Positions 1 to 5,621 of a stretch of DNA of 5,621 nucleotides are shown here, in pieces; position 1 is the first letter of the stretch, and the number at the start of each line of letters is the position of its first letter. The stretch comes from Candidatus Nanopelagicales bacterium (GTDB taxonomy: Bacteria; Actinomycetota; Actinomycetes; S36-B12; UBA10799): the NCBI GenBank assembly GCA_030699055.1, contig JAUYKX010000230.1, positions 1 through 5,621 on the forward strand, given 5' to 3'. The notes under the pieces are model-generated. The model made no database searches. It was given only the letters and a program-made list of their open reading frames with translations, and was not told the DNA's origin. The position numbers were made by a program, and so were the translations under genes.

Positions 1-1
1 A

Positions 2-226
2 CAACTCGATCGCATTACCCAGGCCCCCGACGTCATGGGCGGGCGCGCCTGCATCCGGGGAATGCGGGTAACTGTCGGGATGCTCGTTGGTCAGATCGGT
101 GCTGGGCGCAGTGTTGATGAGCCACTGGCCGACTACCCCTACGTCGAGCGCGAGGACATCATGCAAGCGCTGCAATACGCCTCATGGTTGGCAGAGGAAC
201 GCGAAGTGGTGCTGGCCAGCGCGTGA
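2..226 (+). CDS. DUF433 family antitoxin, 5' end cut by window edge
   Basis: Antitoxin of a type II toxin-antitoxin pair, expected to bind and neutralise a PIN-like toxin encoded just downstream. The frame is open from base 2, giving 74 visible residues that begin QLDRIT. The family hallmarks are visible: MGGRACIRGMRVTV near the start (usual form GGxPxIrGtRi.V) and LADYPYVEREDIMQAL (usual form ILadYP.L..eDI.aAL), a small winged-helix-like fold. Family members are about 75-80 residues, so only a few N-terminal residues lie outside the window. The internal ATG at 35 falls inside the conserved GGR motif region and is unlikely to be the true start. The stop codon (224-226) overlaps the GTG start of the toxin remnant, the usual coupling in such pairs. 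Its partner is broken, so this gene is probably an orphan. Family assignment is from recognised motifs; the antitoxin function is inferred from the family. Confidence 0.87.
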   Translation, partial: QLDRITQAPDVMGGRACIRGMRVTVGMLVGQIGAGRSVDEPLADYPYVEREDIMQALQYASWLAEEREVVLASA

Positions 227-455
227 AACTGCTTGTAGACATGAACCTGTCACCGCGCTGGGTTGATGTTTTGGCCGACGCCGGAATCGAGTCCGCGCCA
301 CCAATCTTGCGCCGGAGATGATTGCCGATCACATCATTGCCGCAGTGCGTCAACTGAGTACCGAACTCGAAGCCGGAGCACTCCTGACCGTCGAACCAGG
401 TCGTACTCGGGCCCGCCTGCTGCCCCTTGAGCCCAAGTATCCACACTCCTGTTGA
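223..455 (+). pseudogene. DUF5615 PIN-like toxin remnant with internal deletion and frameshift
   Basis: This is the toxin partner of the upstream DUF433 antitoxin. It starts at GTG 223, giving VKLLVDMNLSPRWVDVLADA, a typical DUF5615 (Mut7-C-like PIN) N-terminus containing the first acidic residue of the nuclease site. After GIE (to about 291) the frame runs into nonsense and stops at 319-321. The family's C-terminal part is present in another frame from 291: VRATNLAPEMIADHIIAAVR, followed by an ELEAGALLTVEPGRTRARLL stretch, ending at the stop 453-455. About 23 plus 54 residues remain. Full-length relatives are about 115-125 residues, so roughly 40-50 central codons are missing. The lost part normally carries the LTxDxDF-type acidic motif and the HGEKPSVVQ-type segment. 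The deletion is not a multiple of three. The product cannot be an active nuclease. The remembered family consensus is established knowledge; the exact size of the loss is inferred. Confidence 0.85.
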
Positions 456-562
456 CCGGATACGCCCGTCGTTACATCAGAGACACGTCCAGGCCCAAAG
501 AGTCTCGACCGGAACAATCGTCAATTCCTGAGGATAGACGTGTCACGCGGTTTGATCCTTTC
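456..562. other. convergent intergenic gap between toxin remnant and AAA+ gene
   Basis: A 107-base non-coding gap between the 3' ends of genes on opposite strands, where a bidirectional terminator would be expected. The only inverted repeats seen are gacacgtc (482-489) against gacgtgtc (537-544), with a 47-base loop, gagac/gtctc (480-484/502-506) and aggat/atcct (531-535/555-559). None has a GC-rich stem followed by a T run on either strand, so no intrinsic terminator is called. Confidence 0.5.
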
Positions 563-1921
563 TTACTGATTCATCGGGGCGGCCAAGTCTTCAGCTTCCA
601 GCGTCTGAAGCTGGGACGCGGTCGGCTCGACAACATCGCGCAAACGCCAGGCCTGACGGACGATGGCCGCCTCGAAACAGTTGCGCACGAACCGGGCATT
701 GCCGAAGCTCTCGTCGCGCGGCTCATCTCGAATCAGCGTCCGGAGGCTGGCCAGCGCCGCTTCGGTTGGCTCATAGTCGCTGCTGCGGCAAAGTCGCGTG
801 AATATCTCCAGCAACTCGTCCTCGGCGTAATCCGGGAAAAAGATCGTCAATCGGAGTCGCGAGGCCAGGCCGGGGTTGATGTCGATGAACTCAGCCATCC
901 GGTTGGTGTATCCGGCTACGACGAGAACCAGATCATCGCGATGGTCCTCAATTGCCTTGACCAGCGTGGCCACGGCCGCGTCACCGTATTGATCCCCGGC
1001 CAAGGCGTACGCCTCATCAACGAAAAGGACACCACCCAGCGCCTCTTCGACGACCTCCGCGGTTTTGGCCTCGGTCTGCCCCAGATATCCGCCGACCAGG
1101 CCAGCTCGGTCGACCTCGACCAGGTGCCCGGTGCTCAGGATTCCGAGACTGCGGTACAGGCGAGCGACCAGCCGGGCCACCGTGGTCTTGCCCGTTCCGG
1201 GGTTGCCAGTGAAGACGAGATGGCGGGAGATTTCGGGATTCTTCAATCCCTGCCGTTCCCTTAGCGCCGTCACGCGCAGCAGTTCGGCCTGTTGGCGCAC
1301 TTCGGACTTGGCCCGATCCAGCCCAACCAGTCCTTCAAGCTCACGCAACACATCTTCGTACGACTCCGGCGGCTCGGCGGTTTCCTGGTCCGCGGAAGTC
1401 TCCACCTCTCCGCGAGCCTCAGCACCATCATCGGAATCAGCCGCCCGAGTGGCAGTCGAGCCCGACTGCAGAGCCGCCCGAATCTCGATCACCGATGCCG
1501 GTGGGATCAGACCGTGTTCAGGGGCCAACACCCTCAGCTGGGCGGCAGCCACGAAAGCCGCCGCGTTGAGTCGACGCAAATCGATGGGTGGTCGCGCGGC
1601 CACCGCGGCCGCCAAATCGGTTAGCGCCGACGCGTATTCGGCGGCGGCGGCGGTCCGGTCCGAATCCGCCAGGGTCCGCAAATGGGGGGCAGGTCCGGAC
1701 TGCCACGTCATCGACGCTTCCGCAAAGCGGTGAAAGTCCGATGCGCGCTGTCCGGTTAGCGAAGCCCATTCGCCCGCCACCTCGGGAGTCTGACCATCGA
1801 TTGACAACAGCCCGGCCACAAGCGCCGCGCCTTCGTCGGGATTGCCGCACAGCTTCCGTACCGCGCTCAGTGCTTCGGGCACGCCTGCGGGTGCCTTGTG
1901 GATACTTTCCCCGACGATCAC
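563..1921 (-). CDS. CbxX/CbbX-type AAA+ ATPase with novel N-terminal region
   Basis: A 452-residue protein, probably a cytosolic ATP-driven remodelling motor. The C-terminal half (about 188-445) is a CbxX/CfqX-type AAA+ domain, as in CbbX (Rubisco activase) and EccA (type VII secretion). Walker A is GNPGTGKTT (239-247), the pore loop LVGGYLGQT (275-283, Y279), Walker B VLFVDEAYAL (298-307, D302 and E303), sensor 1 VVAGYTN (334-340), the arginine finger NPGLASR (349-355) and sensor 2 GNARFVRN (407-414, R410). All key residues are intact, so it should hydrolyse ATP. Residues 1-150 are alanine-rich and helical, with no domain I can name. Residues 152-187 are an acidic, low-complexity linker. The start is GTG 1919-1921, overlapping the upstream stop (GTGA). 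No good Shine-Dalgarno is seen, which fits translational coupling. It is the last gene of the TelA module. No Rubisco or ESX genes are in view, so it is neither a plausible CbbX nor a demonstrable EccA. Its substrate is unknown; TelA or the XpaC-like protein are candidates by context. Confidence 0.92.
   Translation of the reverse strand: MIVGESIHKAPAGVPEALSAVRKLCGNPDEGAALVAGLLSIDGQTPEVAGEWASLTGQRASDFHRFAEASMTWQSGPAPHLRTLADSDRTAAAAEYASALTDLAAAVAARPPIDLRRLNAAAFVAAAQLRVLAPEHGLIPPASVIEIRAALQSGSTATRAADSDDGAEARGEVETSADQETAEPPESYEDVLRELEGLVGLDRAKSEVRQQAELLRVTALRERQGLKNPEISRHLVFTGNPGTGKTTVARLVARLYRSLGILSTGHLVEVDRAGLVGGYLGQTEAKTAEVVEEALGGVLFVDEAYALAGDQYGDAAVATLVKAIEDHRDDLVLVVAGYTNRMAEFIDINPGLASRLRLTIFFPDYAEDELLEIFTRLCRSSDYEPTEAALASLRTLIRDEPRDESFGNARFVRNCFEAAIVRQAWRLRDVVEPTASQLQTLEAEDLAAPMNQ
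1918..1921 (-). promoter_or_regulatory. GTGA stop/start overlap, XpaC-like gene to AAA+ gene
   Basis: On the minus strand the TGA of the XpaC-like gene (1918-1920) lies within GTGA, whose GTG (1919-1921) starts the AAA+ gene. Upstream there is only a GGAAG about 12 bases from the GTG, too far for efficient independent initiation. Re-initiation by ribosomes finishing the upstream gene is the likely mechanism, which ties the amounts of the two proteins together. Confidence 0.75.
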
Positions 1922-2634
1922 TGCGGCTTGTCGCTTCCATCTGCCGGAAGATCCCCTCGGTCGCCAGGAGCTGGCGGCGCGGCAGGCAGATCGATGCCCT
2001 CGTGGCCGAACTTGTCCGCGAGGAATCGACCATTGGCCAGCAGCTTGTCGCTGTCCGACCGAGCAAGGGCCTCCCCGATCTGCTCCAACCGGTCGATCAT
2101 GATGTCGAGCTGATCACACAAGATCTGGGTCGCGGTTTGGCCCTGACTGACCGCCTTATGCTCGGCATAGAAACGGGGTAGGGCCAGGTAAGGCTCCAAA
2201 GTGGCGGGCAAGTAGTCGGTGGCCGTCCGCACGAGAATGTGCATCTCCCGACTGCCCGAGCCGAACTCCCTCACCCTCGGCAGTAGCTCCTCGACCAAAG
2301 TGCAAATCTGGTTCACCCTCTCGCTGACCGACCGGTTAACCCGACCCTCAACCTTCGACCGGATAGTTTTCAGCGATCGCTTGACATCTCCCGGATCCAA
2401 CCCCGACACGAGATCGACCTGAGGATTCCCGGGTGCGGCCAAGGCGCCGGCCGCATAGAGCACGGGCAGAAGAGCCAGAGCTACCGGCGGAGCGACCAGT
2501 CCGGCGACAGCGAGAACGGGAGCCGCCAGGGCCAGCCCACAACCGGCCAGGTTCTTGTTGGAGTACAACCAGCGCGAAATCGCGCCGCCCGAACCGCCGA
2601 CCTGAGGGTCGTCGCCCGGTGCCTTCATCGACAT
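1918..2634 (-). CDS. XpaC-like (5-bromo-4-chloroindolyl phosphate hydrolysis family) membrane protein
   Basis: A 238-residue protein. After a short Gly-rich polar head (1-28), residues 31-68 are strongly hydrophobic (LALAAPVLAVAGLVAPP, then VALALLPVLYAAGAL). They could form a membrane hairpin or two short spans, leaving the rest cytoplasmic. Residues 80-210 look helical and contain VNQICTLVEELLPRV, TATDYLPATLEPYLAL and DQLDIMIDRLEQIGEAL, followed by NGRFLADKFG. This pattern (TM pair, a 'yLp.tl..Y..l' segment and a C-terminal 'fL..kf') matches the XpaC family usually found next to TelA. The family name comes from an old indicator-dye phenotype; no hydrolase motif is visible. The C-terminus (213-238) is Pro/Asp-rich and contains DLPAAP, which TelA also has. 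The start is ATG 2632-2634, overlapping the telA stop (TGATG); an in-frame ATG two codons later is an alternative. Assignment rests on topology, motifs and adjacency. Confidence 0.8.
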   Translation of the reverse strand: MSMKAPGDDPQVGGSGGAISRWLYSNKNLAGCGLALAAPVLAVAGLVAPPVALALLPVLYAAGALAAPGNPQVDLVSGLDPGDVKRSLKTIRSKVEGRVNRSVSERVNQICTLVEELLPRVREFGSGSREMHILVRTATDYLPATLEPYLALPRFYAEHKAVSQGQTATQILCDQLDIMIDRLEQIGEALARSDSDKLLANGRFLADKFGHEGIDLPAAPPAPGDRGDLPADGSDKPQ

Positions 2635-2636
2635 CA
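2632..2636 (-). promoter_or_regulatory. TGATG stop/start overlap, telA to XpaC-like gene
   Basis: Read on the minus strand, the stop TGA of telA (2634-2636) shares its last A with the ATG (2632-2634) of the XpaC-like gene. The preceding telA coding sequence is GC-rich with no purine-rich Shine-Dalgarno, so translation of the second gene probably depends on termination-reinitiation. Confidence 0.75.
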
Positions 2637-3956
2637 GGCAGGTGCCGCGGGCAGATCAAGATTGTCAGCCGCCGCGCCACCGGGAATGTCCACTTCTTCG
2701 GCACCGCGCCGGGCCCGAGCTACGTATTCCTGCGACTTGGCCACCTCGGAGGCCAATACGTCAATGGTCTGCGACATCGACGCGAGCGATGCGGACTTGA
2801 AGGAGTCGATCGCGTCCATCGCCTGGTAAATGTTGGCAAACGCCGTTCGCAACTGATCGATACCGATGGTGGCCGATGCGGCTTGTTGCTGAATCGACGC
2901 CGACTGATCGGCCAGCAAACGACTGGTCGATTCGATCAAGCCTGAAGTGGTGGTGTTCAGCGCGGTGATCTGATCGAGCACCAGCTTCTGGTTGGCCAGC
3001 GCCTGGGCAACGATCACGGCGGTGCGCAGAGCCGACAGCGTGGTCGTGGTCGCCCGGTCAACCCCTTTGATCAACTCGATGTTGTTCTTCTTGATCAGGT
3101 CAATGGCCAGGTAAGCCTGAACCGCGACGGCGAGTTGCGTCAGCAGATCCTGGTGCTTCTGGCGAACGTAGAACAGCACATCCTGCTCGATCGCCTTGCT
3201 GCGGACCGGGTCGGATGCCGCCGACTGCTCCACTGTCCTCGCGACCGTCGCGTCCAGTCTTTCGGCCACGTATATGTACTGCTGTAGTCGTTGCATCGTG
3301 GCCCACAGATTGGCTTTTTCCTGTTCCAGATCGGCATTGTCCCGCCGCAACTCGTCCTGACCGTCGTACAACGATTGCAGAATCGCGTTCAGATGACTCT
3401 GGGAGCTTTCGTACCGACGGAAGTAGTCCGTGATCTTGTCTCCGAAGGGAATGAAGCCGAGGAGCTTTCGGGTTCCGGTGGCTTCACTCGGGTCCAGGTC
3501 CTCGACCGTGCGGCGCAGTTCCAACAACGTGCGCGGAACGTTGGCACCCTCCCCCACGCTCCGGCGCATGTCGTTGGCCGACTTCTCCAACAGTCGACTC
3601 GAAACCGACGAGGCCTTCCGAATGTCGGCATCGCCCATGGAGCGAATTTGATCGGCGCGCCGCGAAAACTCGGGACTCTTCGTGTCGACGGCGGTCAAGG
3701 CTGTCGCGAAATCCACCACGAGTTGATCCAGCCCGGGAAGAACCGCGGGATCGAGTGGGACCATGCCGGCGGCTTTGTTCGGTTGGACGGCAGCGACAGG
3801 TTCGGGCGGCGTCAAAGTCAACGTAGCCTCGGTCGGCTCCGGGGAAGCAGTCGCGGCGGTGTTGGTCACTTGGGCTCCGTTCACGTCGTCAGCTGGGTCG
3901 CGGTTCGACCCGGACTGATTCGGCCAAGCGTTGCACAGCGGAACCGAGGGTGCCAC
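2634..3956 (-). CDS. telA: TelA family (toxic anion resistance) protein
   Basis: A 440-residue, long, mostly helical protein of the TelA/KlaA family, named for tellurite resistance but with unclear biochemistry. Family blocks in order: FSRRADQIRSMGDADI (97-112), the hallmark KLLGFIPFGDKITDYFRRYE (164-183), LNAILQSLYDGQDELRRDNA (189-208), LEQEKANLW, then VQAYLAIDLIKKNNIELIKG (279-298) and the Q-rich helical stretch from ALANQKLVLDQITALN to about 415, likely coiled coil. No signal peptide or membrane span is seen, so it is cytosolic or peripheral, perhaps held by the XpaC-like neighbour. Residues 1-68 are Pro/Thr/Ala-rich and probably disordered. The tail (418-440) carries DIPGGA and DLPAAP. 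The chosen start is GTG 3954-3956, with GGAG six bases upstream; GTG at 3869 (residue 30) also has a well-spaced GGAG and may be the real start. No terC, terD or terZ is in the window, so a tellurite role is not supported by context. Confidence 0.93.
   Translation of the reverse strand: MAPSVPLCNAWPNQSGSNRDPADDVNGAQVTNTAATASPEPTEATLTLTPPEPVAAVQPNKAAGMVPLDPAVLPGLDQLVVDFATALTAVDTKSPEFSRRADQIRSMGDADIRKASSVSSRLLEKSANDMRRSVGEGANVPRTLLELRRTVEDLDPSEATGTRKLLGFIPFGDKITDYFRRYESSQSHLNAILQSLYDGQDELRRDNADLEQEKANLWATMQRLQQYIYVAERLDATVARTVEQSAASDPVRSKAIEQDVLFYVRQKHQDLLTQLAVAVQAYLAIDLIKKNNIELIKGVDRATTTTLSALRTAVIVAQALANQKLVLDQITALNTTTSGLIESTSRLLADQSASIQQQAASATIGIDQLRTAFANIYQAMDAIDSFKSASLASMSQTIDVLASEVAKSQEYVARARRGAEEVDIPGGAAADNLDLPAAPA
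3875..3878 (-). promoter_or_regulatory. Shine-Dalgarno for an alternative telA start at GTG 3869
   Basis: The minus strand reads GGAG at this position, five bases before an in-frame GTG (3867-3869) that would begin VTNTAATASPEP. This competes with the upstream start, and would shorten TelA by 29 residues without touching any conserved family block. Confidence 0.4.
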
Positions 3957-4013
3957 TGCTGTCTCCGGACTTGCCCCCGGTGACCGGACGAGCCAGCAAC
4001 TGACCGAACCAAA
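3957..4013 (-). other. 57-base gap between kinase gene and telA
   Basis: A non-coding gap on the minus strand between the kinase stop and the telA GTG. It contains a short palindrome, ccggtgaccgg (3977-3987), and the telA ribosome binding site. No clear -35/-10 pair and no hairpin with a T run were seen. Either read-through from the kinase gene or a promoter inside the kinase 3' end could drive telA; the sequence does not decide. Confidence 0.4.
3963..3966 (-). promoter_or_regulatory. Shine-Dalgarno for telA start at GTG 3956
   Basis: The minus strand reads GGAG here, six bases before GTG 3954-3956, which is normal spacing. It supports initiation of telA independently of the upstream kinase, in contrast to the two downstream genes, which lack such sites. 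Confidence 0.5.
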
Positions 4014-5621
4014 TCAGTGTGGCGGCTGGCGTTCATGGTTTAGACGGCGATACGTGTGTTTCACCGTTCCGTAGATGCGCCGGTACTCCTCGAAGGCCTC
4101 CCGGTAGACGGCGACGTCGCCGGGATCAGGTTCGAACGTCTGGGCCACCGGAACCATCGCCGCCGCTTCCGGCAACGTGATCTCGCCGAGACAGACCCGC
4201 GACCAGAGCGCGATACCTCGCAGTTGCGCATGCATGGGATCGGCGACCTGTTCGATGGGGCGATCCAACACCGAAGCGGTGATCGAGCACCACAACGGGG
4301 ATTGAGCACCGCCACCCATGGCCCGAATACTTGGAACCCGTCGGCCGAGGAATCGCTCGTAGTAGCCGAAGAGCCACCTGATATTCAGACACACGCCCTC
4401 GAGCACAGATCGGATCATCATCGCTCGATCCGTACGTAATGAAAGATTAAGCCAAGTCCCCCGAAGATCCTTGTCCTCCACTGGCGTCCGCTCACCCGCC
4501 AGCCACGGCGCGAACAGGACGCCCTCACTTCCGGCTGGCACCGAACCAGCCAGCTTGAGCATCGCCTCGAACGTCGGCTCGACCTTGGTCGATGCTGCCC
4601 CCAGGGCTCCGATGCCGCTTCCTCCTCCGATTAGCCCGTCATTCGGAGCGATGATCTGCTCCCGAAGCCAGGACAAGGCGGCCCCACCTGTGTCCAGATT
4701 GTCGGCGACCAGTGGGTATCGATCATCGAGGCCGGGCACGGTCGCGATTGAATGCATGACGTCGGTCTTCTTGAACGGCACCCGGGCCGACAGCCACGCG
4801 GTCGTGGAGATCGCCAAGTGCGTCTGGAACGGCCTGACCGTGCCCGAACCGATGATTCCCGCATGAACGTCGGGAACCCCGGTCATCACGGGGACACCGG
4901 GTCGCAGCCCGAGCCGGTCGGCCATCTCCGGCACCAACGTCCCCTGCACCGAGCCGGTCGGCAGCAGTTCCGGCAGGAGTCGGGGATCTCTCTTGGCCCG
5001 TCGAACCAACTCCGGTGAATACGCCAGCGGAGAACCGATCCGGTTGTCGGTCAACCACGAAAGGATCATTGACGCTGGAGTGGCGGCGGGTCGACCGGTC
5101 AACCTGAAGGCCAGATAGTCCACCGGCTCCATCAGCCAGCGGCAACGACCACCGACATCGGACAGTTCGCGCTGCAGCAGCAACGAATGTCCGGTCGGAT
5201 CAGCGCCACTCGGGCTCGGCGCACCGCCAGTGATCCGGACCCACGGAAGCACCTTGTGCGGAGCGAAACCACCAACGGACAACGGCCCACCGACAATTTC
5301 ACGCATGTGCGGCCGGGCCCGGGTATCCGCCCACAGCAGCACCGGACCAGCCGGGCTGCCATCCGCAGCCACCGGAACGGTGGATCCCCACTGACCGGTG
5401 ATGCCCACAGACGTCAGGCCATCCGGCCGAACCCCCGACAGGTCGACCGCCTCTTGAACTGCTTCCGCCAGTGCCCGCGTCCATTCGTCTGCGTCCTGTG
5501 TGGCCCGACCCTCGGTGCCCACATCGACGGACACTCCACGGAAGCACGTCCCCAGAATTTCGCCGTTCGGCGTGACAACAGCGACTTTGGGTCCGCCGCT
5601 GCCGAGGTCGATTCCGAGTAT
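4014..5621 (-). CDS. FGGY-family carbohydrate kinase (xylulokinase-like), 5' end cut by window edge
   Basis: A cytosolic sugar kinase that transfers phosphate from ATP to a sugar or polyol. It is open from the right edge, and 535 residues are visible. The GTG at 5534 is not the start: the upstream 29 codons read ILGIDLGSGGPKVAVVTPNG, the family's N-terminal phosphate-binding strand, so only a few residues are missing. Numbered from the edge: LLWADTRA (95-102) for sugar binding, GVPDVHAGIIGSG (248-260) with the probable catalytic base D251, DNLDTGGAALSWL (307-319), and a C-domain with FAPWLAGERTP (370-380), RSVLEGVC (404-411) and the nucleotide-binding GGGAQSPLWCSI (436-447). Length fits the family (about 490-550). 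The overall pattern is nearest to xylulokinases, but the GVPD site (xylulokinases commonly have GGGDN-like residues) leaves the sugar unassigned. No transporter, isomerase or regulator is in view. It is co-directional with telA, 57 bases upstream, and may be unrelated in function. Confidence 0.92.
   Translation of the reverse strand: MLGIDLGSGGPKVAVVTPNGEILGTCFRGVSVDVGTEGRATQDADEWTRALAEAVQEAVDLSGVRPDGLTSVGITGQWGSTVPVAADGSPAGPVLLWADTRARPHMREIVGGPLSVGGFAPHKVLPWVRITGGAPSPSGADPTGHSLLLQRELSDVGGRCRWLMEPVDYLAFRLTGRPAATPASMILSWLTDNRIGSPLAYSPELVRRAKRDPRLLPELLPTGSVQGTLVPEMADRLGLRPGVPVMTGVPDVHAGIIGSGTVRPFQTHLAISTTAWLSARVPFKKTDVMHSIATVPGLDDRYPLVADNLDTGGAALSWLREQIIAPNDGLIGGGSGIGALGAASTKVEPTFEAMLKLAGSVPAGSEGVLFAPWLAGERTPVEDKDLRGTWLNLSLRTDRAMMIRSVLEGVCLNIRWLFGYYERFLGRRVPSIRAMGGGAQSPLWCSITASVLDRPIEQVADPMHAQLRGIALWSRVCLGEITLPEAAAMVPVAQTFEPDPGDVAVYREAFEEYRRIYGTVKHTYRRLNHERQPPH

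Noticed and set aside
482..544. 8-base inverted repeat gacacgtc/gacgtgtc as a possible bidirectional terminator
   Set aside because: The arms are 47 bases apart, do not extend beyond 8 pairs, and no T run follows on either strand.
452..1264. A 270-codon open frame on the plus strand opposite the AAA+ gene
   Set aside because: It is antisense to the clear Walker A, Walker B and sensor motifs of the AAA+ gene, opens with TTG, and its product has no recognisable domain. Long antisense frames are expected in GC-rich DNA.
563..1921. Naming the ATPase CbbX (Rubisco activase) or EccA (ESX secretion)
   Set aside because: The motor domain is of that family, but no Rubisco or ESX genes are visible, the N-terminal region does not clearly match either, and the tight coupling is to telA and the XpaC-like gene.
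1518..2066. An Arg/Gly-rich minus-strand frame overlapping the AAA+ and XpaC-like genes in another phase
   Set aside because: Its composition (Arg, Gly, Ser rich) is typical of an out-of-phase reading of GC-rich genes, and it overlaps two well-supported coding regions.
3291..3983. A 230-codon plus-strand frame opposite telA
   Set aside because: It mirrors conserved TelA codons and shows no family motif, so it is a codon-bias shadow.
3977..3987. Palindrome ccggtgaccgg as an operator upstream of telA
   Set aside because: An 11-base GC-rich palindrome is common by chance here, and there is no adjacent promoter or second copy to support regulator binding.
5299..5547. Taking GTG 5534 as the start of the kinase
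   Set aside because: The same frame continues upstream to the window edge and encodes the FGGY N-terminal phosphate-binding motif, so the true start lies just outside.

Overview
This 5.6 kb window is GC-rich (roughly 60%, judged by eye), gene-dense, and uses several GTG starts and overlapping stop/start codons. The protein families point to an actinobacterium; the genus cannot be told from the sequence. No rRNA, tRNA, CRISPR array, insertion sequence or phage gene was seen.

Left edge (1-455, plus strand): the end of a DUF433-type antitoxin gene, followed with a GTGA overlap by its DUF5615 PIN-like toxin partner. The toxin gene is broken. An internal deletion joins its first ~23 codons, out of frame, to its last ~54 codons, so the antitoxin is now an orphan. 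A 107-base gap then separates this remnant from the convergent minus-strand genes, with no convincing terminator in it.

Minus strand, read from right to left: a FGGY-family carbohydrate kinase (4014-5621, missing only its first few residues), then 57 bases, then a three-gene module. The module is TelA family (2634-3956), XpaC-like membrane protein (1918-2634) and a CbxX/CbbX-type AAA+ ATPase with an uncharacterised N-terminal half (563-1921). The three are joined by TGATG and GTGA stop/start overlaps and are almost certainly translated from one message. TelA and XpaC-like proteins are often neighbours in bacteria. Here a complete AAA+ motor is coupled to them.

Inference: the XpaC-like protein, which has a membrane hairpin, and the long helical TelA protein would form a membrane-associated assembly that the AAA+ ATPase remodels. 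The XpaC-like and TelA proteins share a C-terminal DLPAAP motif and the ATPase ends with a looser version of it. This could be a common docking tag and is the most original observation here. The kinase may be a separate metabolic gene that happens to be co-directional.
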